Below, piece after piece: positions 52,559 to 62,109 of a stretch of DNA of 64,000 nt. The notes beneath the pieces were generated by a model that saw only the letters and a list, made by a program, of their open reading frames with translations, ran no database searches and had not been told where the DNA came from. The stretch is taken from assembly GCA_963665015.2 (NCBI GenBank), contig CAXXSY010000004.1:434001-498000 (forward strand), written 5' to 3'. This DNA comes from G963662655 sp963665015. GTDB lineage: Bacteria > Cloacimonadota > Cloacimonadia > Cloacimonadales > JAIOQZ01. Within the stretch, counting starts at the first letter, position 1. Each line of letters opens with the position of its first letter. The translations under genes and the position numbers were made by a program.

Positions 52559-54223
52559 ATGAAACTTGTCGAATGTGTACCGAATTTCAGTGAAGGCAGG
52601 AACAAGGATATCATCGAAGAGATTTCGAACGCGGTTCGCGCGGTCTCGAAGGTAACGCTTCTGGATGTCGATCCGGGTCAGGACACGAACCGAACCGTTT
52701 ATACGATGGTGGGTGAGCCGGATGCCGTTGTGGAAGCGGCGTTTCAGGCGATCAAGAAGGCTTCCGAGCTGATCGATATGTCGAAGCACTCCGGAGCGCA
52801 CGCACGACAGGGCGCTTGCGATGTGTGCCCGTTCGTGCCGGTATCCGATATGACGATGGAAGACTGCGTGGAGCTGGCGAAGAAGCTTGGAAAGCGCGTC
52901 GGCGACGAGCTGGGGATCCCGGTCTATCTGTACGAATACGCCGCGAGCAAGCCGGAGTGGAAGAACCTGGCTGTGGTACGCAAGGGCGAATACGAGGCGC
53001 TTCCCGAGAAGATGAAAGACGACTACTGGAAGCCCGATTTCGGTCCGCAAGCTTTCAACAAGAAGTCCGGCGCCACTGCGATCGGCGCGCGCGAATTCCT
53101 GATCGCGTACAACATCAACCTGAACACGCGCGACAAGAAGAAGGCGCACGACCTGGCGCTCAGCATCCGCGAGAAGGGTCGATTGAAACGCGACGCGAAA
53201 GGCAAGATCGTCAAGGACGAGAACGGCGAGAAGGTTTTCGAGCCCGGTCTTTTCAAGGAATGCAAGGCGGTCGGCTGGTACATCGACGAGTACAACCGCG
53301 CGCAGATCAGCATCAACCTGACCAATTACAAGATTACTCCTCCGCATCTGGTGCTGGACAAGGTGCGCGAACTCGCCTGGGAAAAGAACATCCACATCAC
53401 CGGCAGCGAGTTGGTGGGTCTTATCCCGAAGGACGCGATCATTGCGTCCGGCAAATACTATCTCAACAAGCTCGACGAAAGCCCGGGAATCCCGGATCGG
53501 ATGATCATCGAGACCGCGGTGCAGTCGCTTGGACTGGAGGATCTCGGCCCGTTCGACGTCGATAGCAAAATCATCGAATACGCGATCGAAGACCGCGACA
53601 ATCTGGTCAACATGAAGATCAACGACTTCATGGACGAGCTTTCGAGCGATTCACCCGCGCCCGGCGGCGGAAGCGTTGCCGGCGTTTGCGCGGCGCTCTC
53701 CGGTTCGCTCTCGGCGATGGTCGGCAACCTGACCGTCAACAAGAAGGGCTACGAGAAGGTGCAGGACGAGGTGAAAGCTGTCGCCGAGGAAGGTCAGCAG
53801 ATCAAGCTCGACGCGCTCTACGTCATCGACAAGGACACCGACGCTTTCAACGTCATGATGGACGCCAACAGGCTGCCCAAGAAGACGGACGAGGAGAAGG
53901 AAATCCGTGATCAGGCGATCGAAGCCGCGACTCAGAACGCCATCCAGGTTCCGCTCGAGACCATGAAAATTTCGCTCGAAGCGGTCAAGCTGGCGCAGCG
54001 CGTGTCGGCCGTGGGAAACGCCAATGCTCTTTCCGACGCGGGAGTGGCTGCGATTACCGCCAACGCCGCGTGCAAGGCCGCGTACCTCAACGTCATGATC
54101 AACATGACGGGCATCAACGACGAAGGATTCAAGCAGAAGACCGTCGATGAGGCACGCCAGATTCTGAACGAGGTCAGCCAGATCGCGCTGGCTGTCGAAG
54201 AGGATATCAAGACGAGAGTGTAA
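52559..54223 (+). CDS. ftcD: Glutamate formimidoyltransferase / formimidoyl-THF cyclodeaminase fusion
   Basis: The protein is 554 residues and bifunctional. Residues 1 to about 335 are the formiminotransferase half (MKLVECVPNFSEGRNKDIIE, HSGAHARQGACDVCPFVP, ITGSELVGLIPKDAI). About 345-554 is the cyclodeaminase (FMDELSSDSPAPGGGSVAGV, DKDTDAFNVMMDANRLP, and AALLNVMINMTGI-like end). It moves a formimino group to tetrahydrofolate and releases ammonia to give methenyl-THF. In animals it serves histidine breakdown; in anaerobes it can also take formimino groups from purine fermentation. GGAGGTGGA precedes the ATG. It ends the operon. Confidence 0.95.
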   Translation: MKLVECVPNFSEGRNKDIIEEISNAVRAVSKVTLLDVDPGQDTNRTVYTMVGEPDAVVEAAFQAIKKASELIDMSKHSGAHARQGACDVCPFVPVSDMTMEDCVELAKKLGKRVGDELGIPVYLYEYAASKPEWKNLAVVRKGEYEALPEKMKDDYWKPDFGPQAFNKKSGATAIGAREFLIAYNINLNTRDKKKAHDLALSIREKGRLKRDAKGKIVKDENGEKVFEPGLFKECKAVGWYIDEYNRAQISINLTNYKITPPHLVLDKVRELAWEKNIHITGSELVGLIPKDAIIASGKYYLNKLDESPGIPDRMIIETAVQSLGLEDLGPFDVDSKIIEYAIEDRDNLVNMKINDFMDELSSDSPAPGGGSVAGVCAALSGSLSAMVGNLTVNKKGYEKVQDEVKAVAEEGQQIKLDALYVIDKDTDAFNVMMDANRLPKKTDEEKEIRDQAIEAATQNAIQVPLETMKISLEAVKLAQRVSAVGNANALSDAGVAAITANAACKAAYLNVMINMTGINDEGFKQKTVDEARQILNEVSQIALAVEEDIKTRV

Positions 54224-54247
54224 TGGCTCTTGTTGCATCATACATCG

Positions 54248-54280
54248 ACCGCGGATGGGGAGACTCGTCCGCGGTTTTTT
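54248..54280 (+). terminator. Rho-independent terminator after ftcD
   Basis: ACCGCGGA (54248-54255) pairs with TCCGCGGT (54268-54275), followed by TTTTT. A weak copy of the GCATCTC hairpin repeat (GCAGGCATCCTTGCCTGC, about 54289-54306) follows. Confidence 0.92.
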
Positions 54281-54350
54281 CGTGGAGCGCAGGCATCCTT
54301 GCCTGCATCTCTTCTACTCATGCCTAAATCGTATGTAGTGATACTCGAGC

Positions 54351-55475
54351 CTATTGACTCATGATATATGCTTTTACGTTGTCTATATGATGCCAAAAAA
54401 AGGAATAGCGCCCATGCTTAGAATCTAATAGGTCAATGATATATTGTTCAAAATCTTTTTTCATTGAATTGTATTCTCGTAGTTCCGCTACAGCACCAAC
54501 TATTCCCTTGATTTTATCGTTATATACTTTTCTCATTCTCTTTGAGTTAATGAGTTTCTCAAGTAATTCCTGCATCGAATCAGTATCGTTATAAGTGGTA
54601 TTGTCCTCAATGAAAAACAGTTGCCTCGTTATTATAAGTGCATAATATATAAGGTAACTCCTGTCAACAAAAGATTTGTGAACGTAATTATGTGCCCAAT
54701 TGTATATTGGTCTTAAAATTCCCGCATCAAATGGCAGGGATATTCTATGCTGAGTGCTTGTGGTTTCTTTGATAATGAATTCCAAGATGCTTGATGATAT
54801 GGTTTTAACTTCATTACCGTTATTATCTTGTACTGAGTGCAAACCAATCACTTCACGGCAACATAGTTCTATTGCTTGCCTGATTTGGAACACAACTAAT
54901 GGGCGAATATCACCCCAATATGATATTGATATTTCTGGATTACCACCAGATAGAAAGACTTTTCCTGCTGCTTTAATTATTTCATAAGATGTCATTTCAT
55001 GGCTTTGCGATGTTCTCTTTTTTACTTGATGATGGAGAATGTATTTCTCGTACCAGTACACCAACTCTTCAATTTCAAACAGGAAATCATATACCAGTTC
55101 GGAGGAGATTGATATTTTATTATCTGAAATTTGGGATTTAAGAAATTCGAAGTATTTCCCAGCAAGGTAAAGACATTTCATTATATACTCATTACGGTGA
55201 TGGTCGTTTTTTAGTTCACTTGAGAATACGATCTCTGCAAGGTTAATGTCTTTATATGTTTTATCGCCTAGTGCTTTGCCTATGTATTTTGAGAACCATT
55301 TGAGGAAATCATCTTTTTTCTCGCAAAGAAGATCATGCTTGGAGAACTCCCTTTTTTTATTCCTTGATTCCGTAATCAGATTTCTGAGAGAATCAATAGG
55401 TTCAATATAGATGTATCCTGCGTCAGAAATACTGTACAACCCATCCATTATGCTTCGTAATGCAGTGTTTTCCAT
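54351..55475 (-). CDS. AT-rich orphan gene, unknown function
   Basis: The protein is 374 residues with no signal peptide or membrane span. It is mostly alpha-helical with Lys/Glu/Ile-rich composition, clearly more AT-rich than the flanking genes. Segments such as VVFQIRQAIELCCREVIGLH and HNYVHKSFVDRSYLIYYALI suggest a helical HEPN-like fold, but I see no convincing RxxxxH motif. GAGGGAGAA precedes the Met at 55475. It stands alone, facing away from ftcD and upstream of an unrelated permease gene. Composition and isolation suggest recent acquisition, possibly as a defence or toxin-type gene; that is inference only. Confidence 0.7.
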   Translation of the reverse strand: MENTALRSIMDGLYSISDAGYIYIEPIDSLRNLITESRNKKREFSKHDLLCEKKDDFLKWFSKYIGKALGDKTYKDINLAEIVFSSELKNDHHRNEYIMKCLYLAGKYFEFLKSQISDNKISISSELVYDFLFEIEELVYWYEKYILHHQVKKRTSQSHEMTSYEIIKAAGKVFLSGGNPEISISYWGDIRPLVVFQIRQAIELCCREVIGLHSVQDNNGNEVKTISSSILEFIIKETTSTQHRISLPFDAGILRPIYNWAHNYVHKSFVDRSYLIYYALIITRQLFFIEDNTTYNDTDSMQELLEKLINSKRMRKVYNDKIKGIVGAVAELREYNSMKKDFEQYIIDLLDSKHGRYSFFWHHIDNVKAYIMSQ

Positions 55476-55547
55476 GAACATTCTCCCTCTATAATTAAAT
55501 ATAGTGAAAAGGATATGGATAGTATGTTGAACATGTCAAGAGAAAGT

Positions 55548-56447
55548 CTATCCCAGCCACCAGATCAGGATCGGGTAGTAGATCATGCCGGTGAGGATGG
55601 AGAAGGAGACCAGCGAGGCGGCGAACTTGGTGTCGAGCTTTTCCATGACGGAGAATACCAGCGTGTTGTAGCCGACCGGCGCGGCGCAGCAGAGGATAAC
55701 GATCTTGCTGAGGGTGCCTTTCCAGCCGAATATCGAGCAGATGGCGATGCCGATAAGGAATCCTCCGAGGCTGCGGATCAGCATGGCGGGAAGGATGTGC
55801 TTGATCGATTGCAGCCGCGGCTTGAAGTAGATACCCAGCGAGAGCATCACCAGCGGCGTGATCATGGCACCGATCAGCTTGAGCCAATCGGAGGCAATAT
55901 CGGGCAGCGGCAGCTTCAGGACGTTCCAGAGGAGACCGCCGAACAACGCCCAGACGGGCGGCAGTCCAAAAATCTTCTTCCAGGGAATCTTCCCGCCCGA
56001 TCCCACGCCGTAGCGGACCGCCAGGAAGTAGGTGAAGGCGAAGGTCATGAAGCCGTTCCCGAGGTTGTAGAGCGAGAGGTACGCCATGCCCTCCTCACCA
56101 TAGACGGAGATGACGAACGGGATCGCGAATGCGATGTTGACGATGAGGCTGCCGACGATGAACGATCCCTGCCGCTTGCGTTCCAGTTTCATGGAGCGGC
56201 TTACGAGATAGCTGACGCCCCAGACCACCATGTAGGTGCCGATGGCGACCAGCGGGAGGCAGAGGTAGTGCGGCTGGAGGTCGATTGTGGCGACCGATTC
56301 GAAGGCGTATGCGGGCAACGCGACGTATAGCACCAGTTGAAGGAACAACGCCGCGTTGTCTTCCGTGAAAAGCCTGATCCGACGCAGGAATATCCCCAGC
56401 ACGAAGGTCCCGATGACCGGCAGCAATTTTACGAGGATACCCAGCAT
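55548..56447 (-). CDS. AEC-family permease
   Basis: The protein is 299 residues with about ten membrane helices in two halves (VIGTFVLGIFLRRIRL; LFLQLVLYVALPAYAFESVA; LCLPLVAIGTYMVVWGVSYL; ALFGGLLWNVLKLPLPD; MITPLVMLSLGIYFKP; MLIRSLGGFLIGIAICSIFG). This matches the auxin-efflux-carrier family, which exports small carboxylates or similar ions. The substrate is unknown. It starts 15 bp after the outer-membrane barrel gene upstream. Confidence 0.88.
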   Translation of the reverse strand: MLGILVKLLPVIGTFVLGIFLRRIRLFTEDNAALFLQLVLYVALPAYAFESVATIDLQPHYLCLPLVAIGTYMVVWGVSYLVSRSMKLERKRQGSFIVGSLIVNIAFAIPFVISVYGEEGMAYLSLYNLGNGFMTFAFTYFLAVRYGVGSGGKIPWKKIFGLPPVWALFGGLLWNVLKLPLPDIASDWLKLIGAMITPLVMLSLGIYFKPRLQSIKHILPAMLIRSLGGFLIGIAICSIFGWKGTLSKIVILCCAAPVGYNTLVFSVMEKLDTKFAASLVSFSILTGMIYYPILIWWLG

Positions 56448-56462
56448 GGACGCGAGTCTGCT

Positions 56463-57665
56463 CTATTTCCGGTGTGGTTTGCCGAGTCGTTCCGAATCGA
56501 CCGTGATTCCCAGCATGCCCATGGTGACCGGCACATCGCCGGCGATATCGGACATGATGCCGAACGAGATGTCCGCCAGGAAGGTCTTTATGGTGAATCC
56601 GCCCGTGAGGAACGTCTGGTCGTTCTCGTCGATGTAGCCGGTGTCGTAATCATCGTGGGGTGCATATGGATTGAGATTACTGTTGTCCTCTTCGCCCGGA
56701 TACAGGTATTTTCCTGTATAGACTCCGGGAACCTGCATATAGCCGACGCGAAGGGTGGCGGTAAGGTAGTCGTATTCCAGTCCGAATTTCAACCGAAGCC
56801 GGTCGTCGAACATATCCGACTGCTCGCTGCACTTCTCGTATTCGATATCGCCCGCTACGCGGAAATCCTTGATGCGGACGAGCAGACCAGCCGTAAAGAC
56901 GGAGGGAAAGGTCACATCGTATTCCTCCCCATTATCCAGATCGAATGCAAGCTCGGTCTTGGGCATATAGCTGATGCCGACGCTGACGAACTTGTAGTCG
57001 TACTGTATGCCGGGCTGAAAGCGGAATGCGGTTTCGGTGACATCGGTACGGTTGAGATGGTAGTAGTACCGGTAGTCGTCCAGGGTGTAGATACAGTAGT
57101 GAATGTTCATGCCGAGGCGCAGCGTCTTGATGGCGTAGGACGTCGCCAGCGAGAGCCTGGATTGCGTGTAGGAGGGCGTAAGCGAGTAGAAAGAATCGTC
57201 CTTAATTTCGCGCGTGAATTCGGTATATTCGAGCGACTGATCCATCGAGTAGCTCAGTCCGAGGGAGAGGTGTTCGAGAGGACTGAATCCGATGCCGAGG
57301 TACGCGAAGGGATTGGTCGATTGGTATGTCTGACGGGATCGGGTCTCGTGATTGTAGTTCGCGTCGTTCTGGAGGAACTCGGTTTCGTTCATTTCGGTGA
57401 TGTTGCCCTTCTGGAAGAATTCCAGGTGGACCATGAGCTTGTCGGTGGTGAATCCGGCGGGATTGATGGTCGCGTTTTCGATGCCTTCGTTGAAGGCGGC
57501 ACCGGTGTGACCCCGTCCCATGGCGTTGATGTTGAGATAGTTACGTGAATACTGGTCGTAGATGCACTGCATGAATTCGGGTGCGGTGTACTGATAGCTG
57601 TCCTGGGCGACAACCGGCAGAAACATGCTCAGAACAAGAATGATAAGCAGGTCGCTGCGTTTCAT
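56463..57665 (-). CDS. Outer-membrane beta-barrel protein (PorV/FadL-like)
   Basis: The protein is 400 residues with a signal peptide (MKRSDLLIILVLSMFLPVVA). A GRGHTGAAFNEGIENATINPAGF segment near the N-terminus resembles the opening of FadL and PorV barrels (RGxxxA..xxxNPA). Alternating beta strands follow (LSLGLSYSMDQSLEYTEFTR, LRLGMNIHYCIYTLDDYRYY, ATLRVGYMQVPGVYTG) with a short soluble C-terminus. In type IX systems a PorV protein shuttles cargo, but this could equally be a FadL-like or general porin. Its start is 13 bp from the purA end. Confidence 0.75.
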   Translation of the reverse strand: MKRSDLLIILVLSMFLPVVAQDSYQYTAPEFMQCIYDQYSRNYLNINAMGRGHTGAAFNEGIENATINPAGFTTDKLMVHLEFFQKGNITEMNETEFLQNDANYNHETRSRQTYQSTNPFAYLGIGFSPLEHLSLGLSYSMDQSLEYTEFTREIKDDSFYSLTPSYTQSRLSLATSYAIKTLRLGMNIHYCIYTLDDYRYYYHLNRTDVTETAFRFQPGIQYDYKFVSVGISYMPKTELAFDLDNGEEYDVTFPSVFTAGLLVRIKDFRVAGDIEYEKCSEQSDMFDDRLRLKFGLEYDYLTATLRVGYMQVPGVYTGKYLYPGEEDNSNLNPYAPHDDYDTGYIDENDQTFLTGGFTIKTFLADISFGIMSDIAGDVPVTMGMLGITVDSERLGKPHRK

Positions 57666-57678
57666 AAGAACCTCTTTG

Positions 57679-58929
57679 TTAGCGGTAGATGGTTTGTTTT
57701 CTGTCTGCTCCGACCGAGATGACGGTAAACCGGATACCGATCACCTCTTCCAGTTTTGCGATGTATTTCTTTGCGTTTTCCGGCAGCGCTTCGTAGTCGC
57801 GGATACCGGAGATATCTTCGTGCCAGCCCTCCATCTCGATGTAGATCGGCTGTGCGTGATTCAGGTCGTCGGCGTTGAAGGGCATTTCGCGGGTGCTGGC
57901 GCCGTTGATGCAGTATCCGACGCAGATGTTCAGCTTATCGAAGCCGCTGAGCACGTCCAGCAGGGTGATCGCGCCGTCGGTGATGCCGTTGATCATGGCG
58001 GTGAAGCGTGCGGCGACCGCGTCGAACCAGCCGCAGCGTCGCGGTCTTCCGGTGGCTGCGCCGTATTCGTTGCCCTGCTTGCGGATTTTTTGCCCGATTT
58101 CGTTATCCAGTTCGGTGGGGAAGGGGCCTTCGCCCACACGGGTCGTATAGGCTTTATAGACGCCGAGGATGCGGTCGATCTTGTTGGGTGGGAAGCCGCT
58201 TCCGGCCGATATTCCGCCGGCGGAAGTGTAGGACGACGTCACGAAGGGATAGGTGCCGAATCCGACGTCGAGCAGGGTTCCCTGCGCGCCCTCGAAGAGC
58301 AGCTTTCTGCCCTCGCGGTAGTAGCGGTCGAGTATGTACGGAACCTGCGCGAAATAGGGGCTCAGTTGTTTCCCCTTTTGCAGGAGTTCTTCGGTCAGTT
58401 TGTCGAGACCTTCCGCGCTTCTATTATGGAAGGCGTAGATGCGTTCGAGTTTCGACTTGAGTCCTTCGGGATTGGTCAGGTCGAAAATCTGTAGCGCGAT
58501 CCGCGACGCACGGTCCGCGTAGGTGGGTCCGATGCCGCGCCGCGTGGTGCCGATCTTCGTCTGCCCGTCGGTGTCCTCGTATTTGGAATCGAGCTCCTTG
58601 TGCAGCGGAAGCACCATCGTCGCGCGTGGATCGATGAAGAATCGATTTTCGAACGATAGACCGCGATCCTGCAATGCCTTCATTTCCTCGAGCAGCATGA
58701 TCGGATCGATCACGGTTCCCGCCCCGAGGAAGCAATGCTTTTCGGGATAGAGCATTCCGGATGGCACCAGATGAAATACGTACTTATCACCATCCTTGAT
58801 GATGGTGTGCCCGGCGTTGCTTCCGCCCTGAAAACGAATAATTGCGTCGGCCCGTACGGCCAGCGCATCGACGATCTTGGCTTTGCCTTCGTCCCCCCAA
58901 AGACATCCCAGTACTGCTGTTACGGACAT
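57679..58929 (-). CDS. purA: Adenylosuccinate synthetase
   Basis: The protein is 416 residues, family length. It joins IMP and aspartate with GTP to make adenylosuccinate. Seen are the P-loop-like WGDEGKAKIVDALAVRADAI, FQGGSNAGHTI, FLGAGTVIDPIMLLEEMKAL, TTRRGIGPTYADRASRIALQ, FEGAQGTLLDVGFGTYPFVT and GAATGRPRRCGWFDAVAAR. The usual GDEGKGK reads GDEGKAK (Ala17). The start at 58929 has AGGAGAG just upstream; an ATG at 59145 would add an unrelated 72-residue segment. Confidence 0.95.
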   Translation of the reverse strand: MSVTAVLGCLWGDEGKAKIVDALAVRADAIIRFQGGSNAGHTIIKDGDKYVFHLVPSGMLYPEKHCFLGAGTVIDPIMLLEEMKALQDRGLSFENRFFIDPRATMVLPLHKELDSKYEDTDGQTKIGTTRRGIGPTYADRASRIALQIFDLTNPEGLKSKLERIYAFHNRSAEGLDKLTEELLQKGKQLSPYFAQVPYILDRYYREGRKLLFEGAQGTLLDVGFGTYPFVTSSYTSAGGISAGSGFPPNKIDRILGVYKAYTTRVGEGPFPTELDNEIGQKIRKQGNEYGAATGRPRRCGWFDAVAARFTAMINGITDGAITLLDVLSGFDKLNICVGYCINGASTREMPFNADDLNHAQPIYIEMEGWHEDISGIRDYEALPENAKKYIAKLEEVIGIRFTVISVGADRKQTIYR

Positions 58930-59103
58930 AATCTCTCCTAAGCGTGTGGATAACCCATTCATAGCATGACGAAAAAACGTGTCAAGGAAGGAAACGAAGA
59001 ACTGGTTGCGTTCGACGAAGCGACAGCGATCCTGGCGAACGATAATTCGATCTGAAGGACCGCAATGTGATGCTGCTAAAATCGTGTCATTCATTGTACG
59101 GAT

Positions 59104-59133
59104 GCCGCCTCCATACGGGGGCGGTCTTTTTTT
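59104..59133 (+). terminator. Orphan plus-strand terminator between purA and the next cargo gene
   Basis: GCCGCC/GGCGGT with a CTTTTTTT tail points along the plus strand, yet the nearest upstream gene (purA) runs the other way. A 29-codon frame at 58966-59055 is the only open frame before it and has no ribosome-binding site. Possibly it ends a small RNA or a lost gene; a purA 5' transcript cannot use it. Confidence 0.5.
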
Positions 59134-59361
59134 ATTGATTGTCATTCATTTTGACCGGTCAATTTGATTGGATCGGTCGAGATGAATGATCCCTGTCGAA
59201 TCGGAAGTTGTTTGGAAGGGTTGTAACGCTATATAATGCAAGTGCTTGGAACAACCATTGTGGGGGACTGTCAATGGAACCATTTATGCATTCCCTATAA
59301 GCTGTTGATAACTCGATGCAGATGATATTGTTGATTAAATACATAAAAACAGGAGGTTTTC

Positions 59362-62109
59362 ATGAGGAAAAAAGGAAACATGTGTCTTGTCATCTTTTCA
59401 ATGCTGTTTGCTATTTTGTACGCTGGTCCTACGATACACCAGAATGGTCTGCGCGTTGTAGGGGTCAACATGGATCCGCAGGAGGATTTCGCCCTGGTTG
59501 CGCTGGAGAATGTCCCGGGCAATTCCGTTGTGTTCATCACGGACTTCGGTTTTCTAAACGGCTCGTTGCCATATACCTACACGAATGATACCACGGTGAA
59601 ATGGACCGTACGATCAAGCGGTATCGAAGCCGGTGAGATTATCCGATTTAACAATTCCTCAACCGGGCTTTTTTTTAATGGCGAATCTTTCGGCACGATT
59701 GAGTTTGCGCAAGGTTATGGTGGCAGTACGTTCATCAATCTTTCGGGCGCAGGCAGTGGACTGATCATATACCAGACGGCAAACGATGCACACGACGGAA
59801 CGATCCAGCACCTGAATGATTCCGATGTGGCGACTGCCGGGGTGATCTCCGCTCTGAACAACCAGTATTCATCCTCGTATTCCAACGCCTACGGCTGGAG
59901 AAATCCCGGCTACTCCTATTCAACCTCAGACTCCGAAGTACCGCCCAATTCAGTCGTCGTTACAACGAACGGTGGTCCGGGTAATGCCTTTGGTCTGCTC
60001 TCGGTACTGCCGAAACACAATTGCGGTGATTCTGAGATGGATAATTTCATCTATGTAGGTTCAATCGAATCAGCAGACAAAGACGTATGGGTCTCACGAT
60101 TGAACAATACGCTGAACTGGGATGCCGACAATACAATACTTTATTCGATGTTGAGTGGTAACCTGTCCGCCGACTGGGTGGTAGAAACGCCACAACCTCC
60201 AGCGGCAACGACCCTTCCCGCAACGTATGTAACAACGACAAGCGCGATCGCAAATGGAACAGTCAATGCCAACGACCAGGTCACCACCGTAACCTTCGAG
60301 TATGGACTCGATACAAACTACGGGTCGTCAGGCGCTGCCCTTCCCAGCTCGGTTTCAGGAACATATAATCAAGAGGTAACCATAGGCCTTGAATCTCTCA
60401 CGCCCAGTACGACGTACCACTACCGCGTCGTTGCCACCAACGCCACAGGAACAACGTACGGCTTGGACAGGTGGTTCACTACACTCTCCCCGCCCGAAGC
60501 CACCACAACCCCGGCAACAGGCGTCGGCACCAATATCGTTACACTCAACGGGAATGTGAACGCGAACGGTTTCAGTACGAACGTTACCTTCGAGTATGGG
60601 CTAACCACGGGATACGGAACCTCGGTAGCCGCGAATCCATATACGGTGTCAGGTTCGTCAGATACCGTCGTTACAAGAGGTTTGGGCATTCTGACATCCA
60701 ACACGACATACCATTACCGCGTTGTCGCGACCAACACAAACGGAACCGCATATGGTGACGATATGAGCTTCACGACGCTTCCCGGATCGGCAACGAATGT
60801 ATTCCCATCCAATGGCGCGGTGGAGATGCCCCGTCAAGTGACGGTCAACTGGCGTTGGGAGGGCAATGGAACACCCGCAGGATTCCGCGTTTATGAAGGC
60901 GCGTCGCAGGTCGGAAGCGACATTGCATGGAATGGCGATATACTCTACTATCAACAGATGCCGCAGTCGTCTTGGGGCGAGGTGGTTAACTGGAAGGTCG
61001 TACCTTACAACGCAACCGGAGCGTGCGAATCACCGATCACGTGGAGCTACACAGCGATGTCCAATCCGGGCAATCCTGGCGCTAAACCGGCGGAAGTTGT
61101 GTATAACCAACTTGAGAATGTGACGGTGACGGATCCGCCTGCCATCACCATGCCATCCATCGATCTCGGCAACGGACTCGTCCAGCCTACATTCACTTTC
61201 ACATTCGGTTCCCTGCCGAATATCCCCGTGTTGAATTGCCTGGTGATGGACCTGCCCGAGCATGAGGTGCAGAATCCGGAAAACTGCGGCGGTGCATTCA
61301 ACGCAAACTTCCCGACCGGAATCGAGACGACTCTGACGTTTACCAACGAAAGCGCCAATACTCCAACCGAGCTCTATCACTGGGGTGGAACAAGCTGGGA
61401 GGATATCTCCGGCGACGCGACCTTTGGTGTCGGATCGGTAACATTTACCTATACCTCGACCAGTCGCGGCGAGGAGGAATTCGTTATCAACAATGGCGAC
61501 GGGACCTTGCCTGTTACGCTATCGTCGTTCAATGCGAGCATGACCTCGATGAACTTTGCCCGGATCAACTGGACGACCCAGTCCGAGAGCGATATTGCCG
61601 GGTACCACATCCTTCGCGGCGAGACGAGTGAACTCGATCTTGCGCAGTCCATCACGATCAGCCTGATCCCCGGAACCAATTCGTCGAACGAATCAAGCTA
61701 CGAGTACGTTGATCGGGATGTACAGATGGATAGCGAGTACTTCTACTGGTTGCAGAGCGTCGAGCTGGATGGCGGAAGCCAGTTGTTCGGTCCGACTTCG
61801 GTGACCATCGCAGAGGGCGAAGACCCGGGCGATACGCCGGAAGTGGATTTCACCACGGAATTCAAGGGAGCATTCCCGAATCCGTTCAACCCCTCGACCA
61901 CGTTCAGCTATACCCTCGGGCAAGACGGCGTGGCGATGTTCACCATGTTCGACCTGAAGGGCCGCAAGGTGGGACAGATGTCTCAGAACGGAACAATAGG
62001 CGACAACACGCTGACCTGGGACGCGAAAGACCTTCCATCAGGTGTCTATTTCATACGCATGGAAACAGCCGATGCGTATCAGATCCGCAAGGTGATGCTG
62101 CTGAAATAG
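59362..62109 (+). CDS. Secreted multi-domain protein with type IX tail
   Basis: The protein is 915 residues with a signal peptide (FSMLFAILYAGPTIHQ). The first domain, about 25-270, resembles lamin-tail-like or PKD-free extracellular beta modules (VALENVPGNSVVFITDFGF, EIIRFNNSSTGLFFNGESFG). Two Fn3-like repeats of about 90 residues follow (ANGTVNANDQVTTVTFEYGL; LNGNVNANGFSTNVTFEYGL, both ending TYHYRVVATN). After a further Ig-like region comes a domain LPVTLSSFNASMTSMNFARI matching one in the protein at 43517, then the sorting tail (GVYFIRMETADAYQIRKVML). CAGGAGG precedes the ATG. Probably cell-surface; no catalytic motif. Confidence 0.87.
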   Translation: MRKKGNMCLVIFSMLFAILYAGPTIHQNGLRVVGVNMDPQEDFALVALENVPGNSVVFITDFGFLNGSLPYTYTNDTTVKWTVRSSGIEAGEIIRFNNSSTGLFFNGESFGTIEFAQGYGGSTFINLSGAGSGLIIYQTANDAHDGTIQHLNDSDVATAGVISALNNQYSSSYSNAYGWRNPGYSYSTSDSEVPPNSVVVTTNGGPGNAFGLLSVLPKHNCGDSEMDNFIYVGSIESADKDVWVSRLNNTLNWDADNTILYSMLSGNLSADWVVETPQPPAATTLPATYVTTTSAIANGTVNANDQVTTVTFEYGLDTNYGSSGAALPSSVSGTYNQEVTIGLESLTPSTTYHYRVVATNATGTTYGLDRWFTTLSPPEATTTPATGVGTNIVTLNGNVNANGFSTNVTFEYGLTTGYGTSVAANPYTVSGSSDTVVTRGLGILTSNTTYHYRVVATNTNGTAYGDDMSFTTLPGSATNVFPSNGAVEMPRQVTVNWRWEGNGTPAGFRVYEGASQVGSDIAWNGDILYYQQMPQSSWGEVVNWKVVPYNATGACESPITWSYTAMSNPGNPGAKPAEVVYNQLENVTVTDPPAITMPSIDLGNGLVQPTFTFTFGSLPNIPVLNCLVMDLPEHEVQNPENCGGAFNANFPTGIETTLTFTNESANTPTELYHWGGTSWEDISGDATFGVGSVTFTYTSTSRGEEEFVINNGDGTLPVTLSSFNASMTSMNFARINWTTQSESDIAGYHILRGETSELDLAQSITISLIPGTNSSNESSYEYVDRDVQMDSEYFYWLQSVELDGGSQLFGPTSVTIAEGEDPGDTPEVDFTTEFKGAFPNPFNPSTTFSYTLGQDGVAMFTMFDLKGRKVGQMSQNGTIGDNTLTWDAKDLPSGVYFIRMETADAYQIRKVMLLK

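Noticed and set aside
58966..59055. 29-codon frame starting MTKKRVKEGNEELVAFDEA
   Set aside because: No ribosome-binding site and no homology; mentioned only as context for the orphan terminator.
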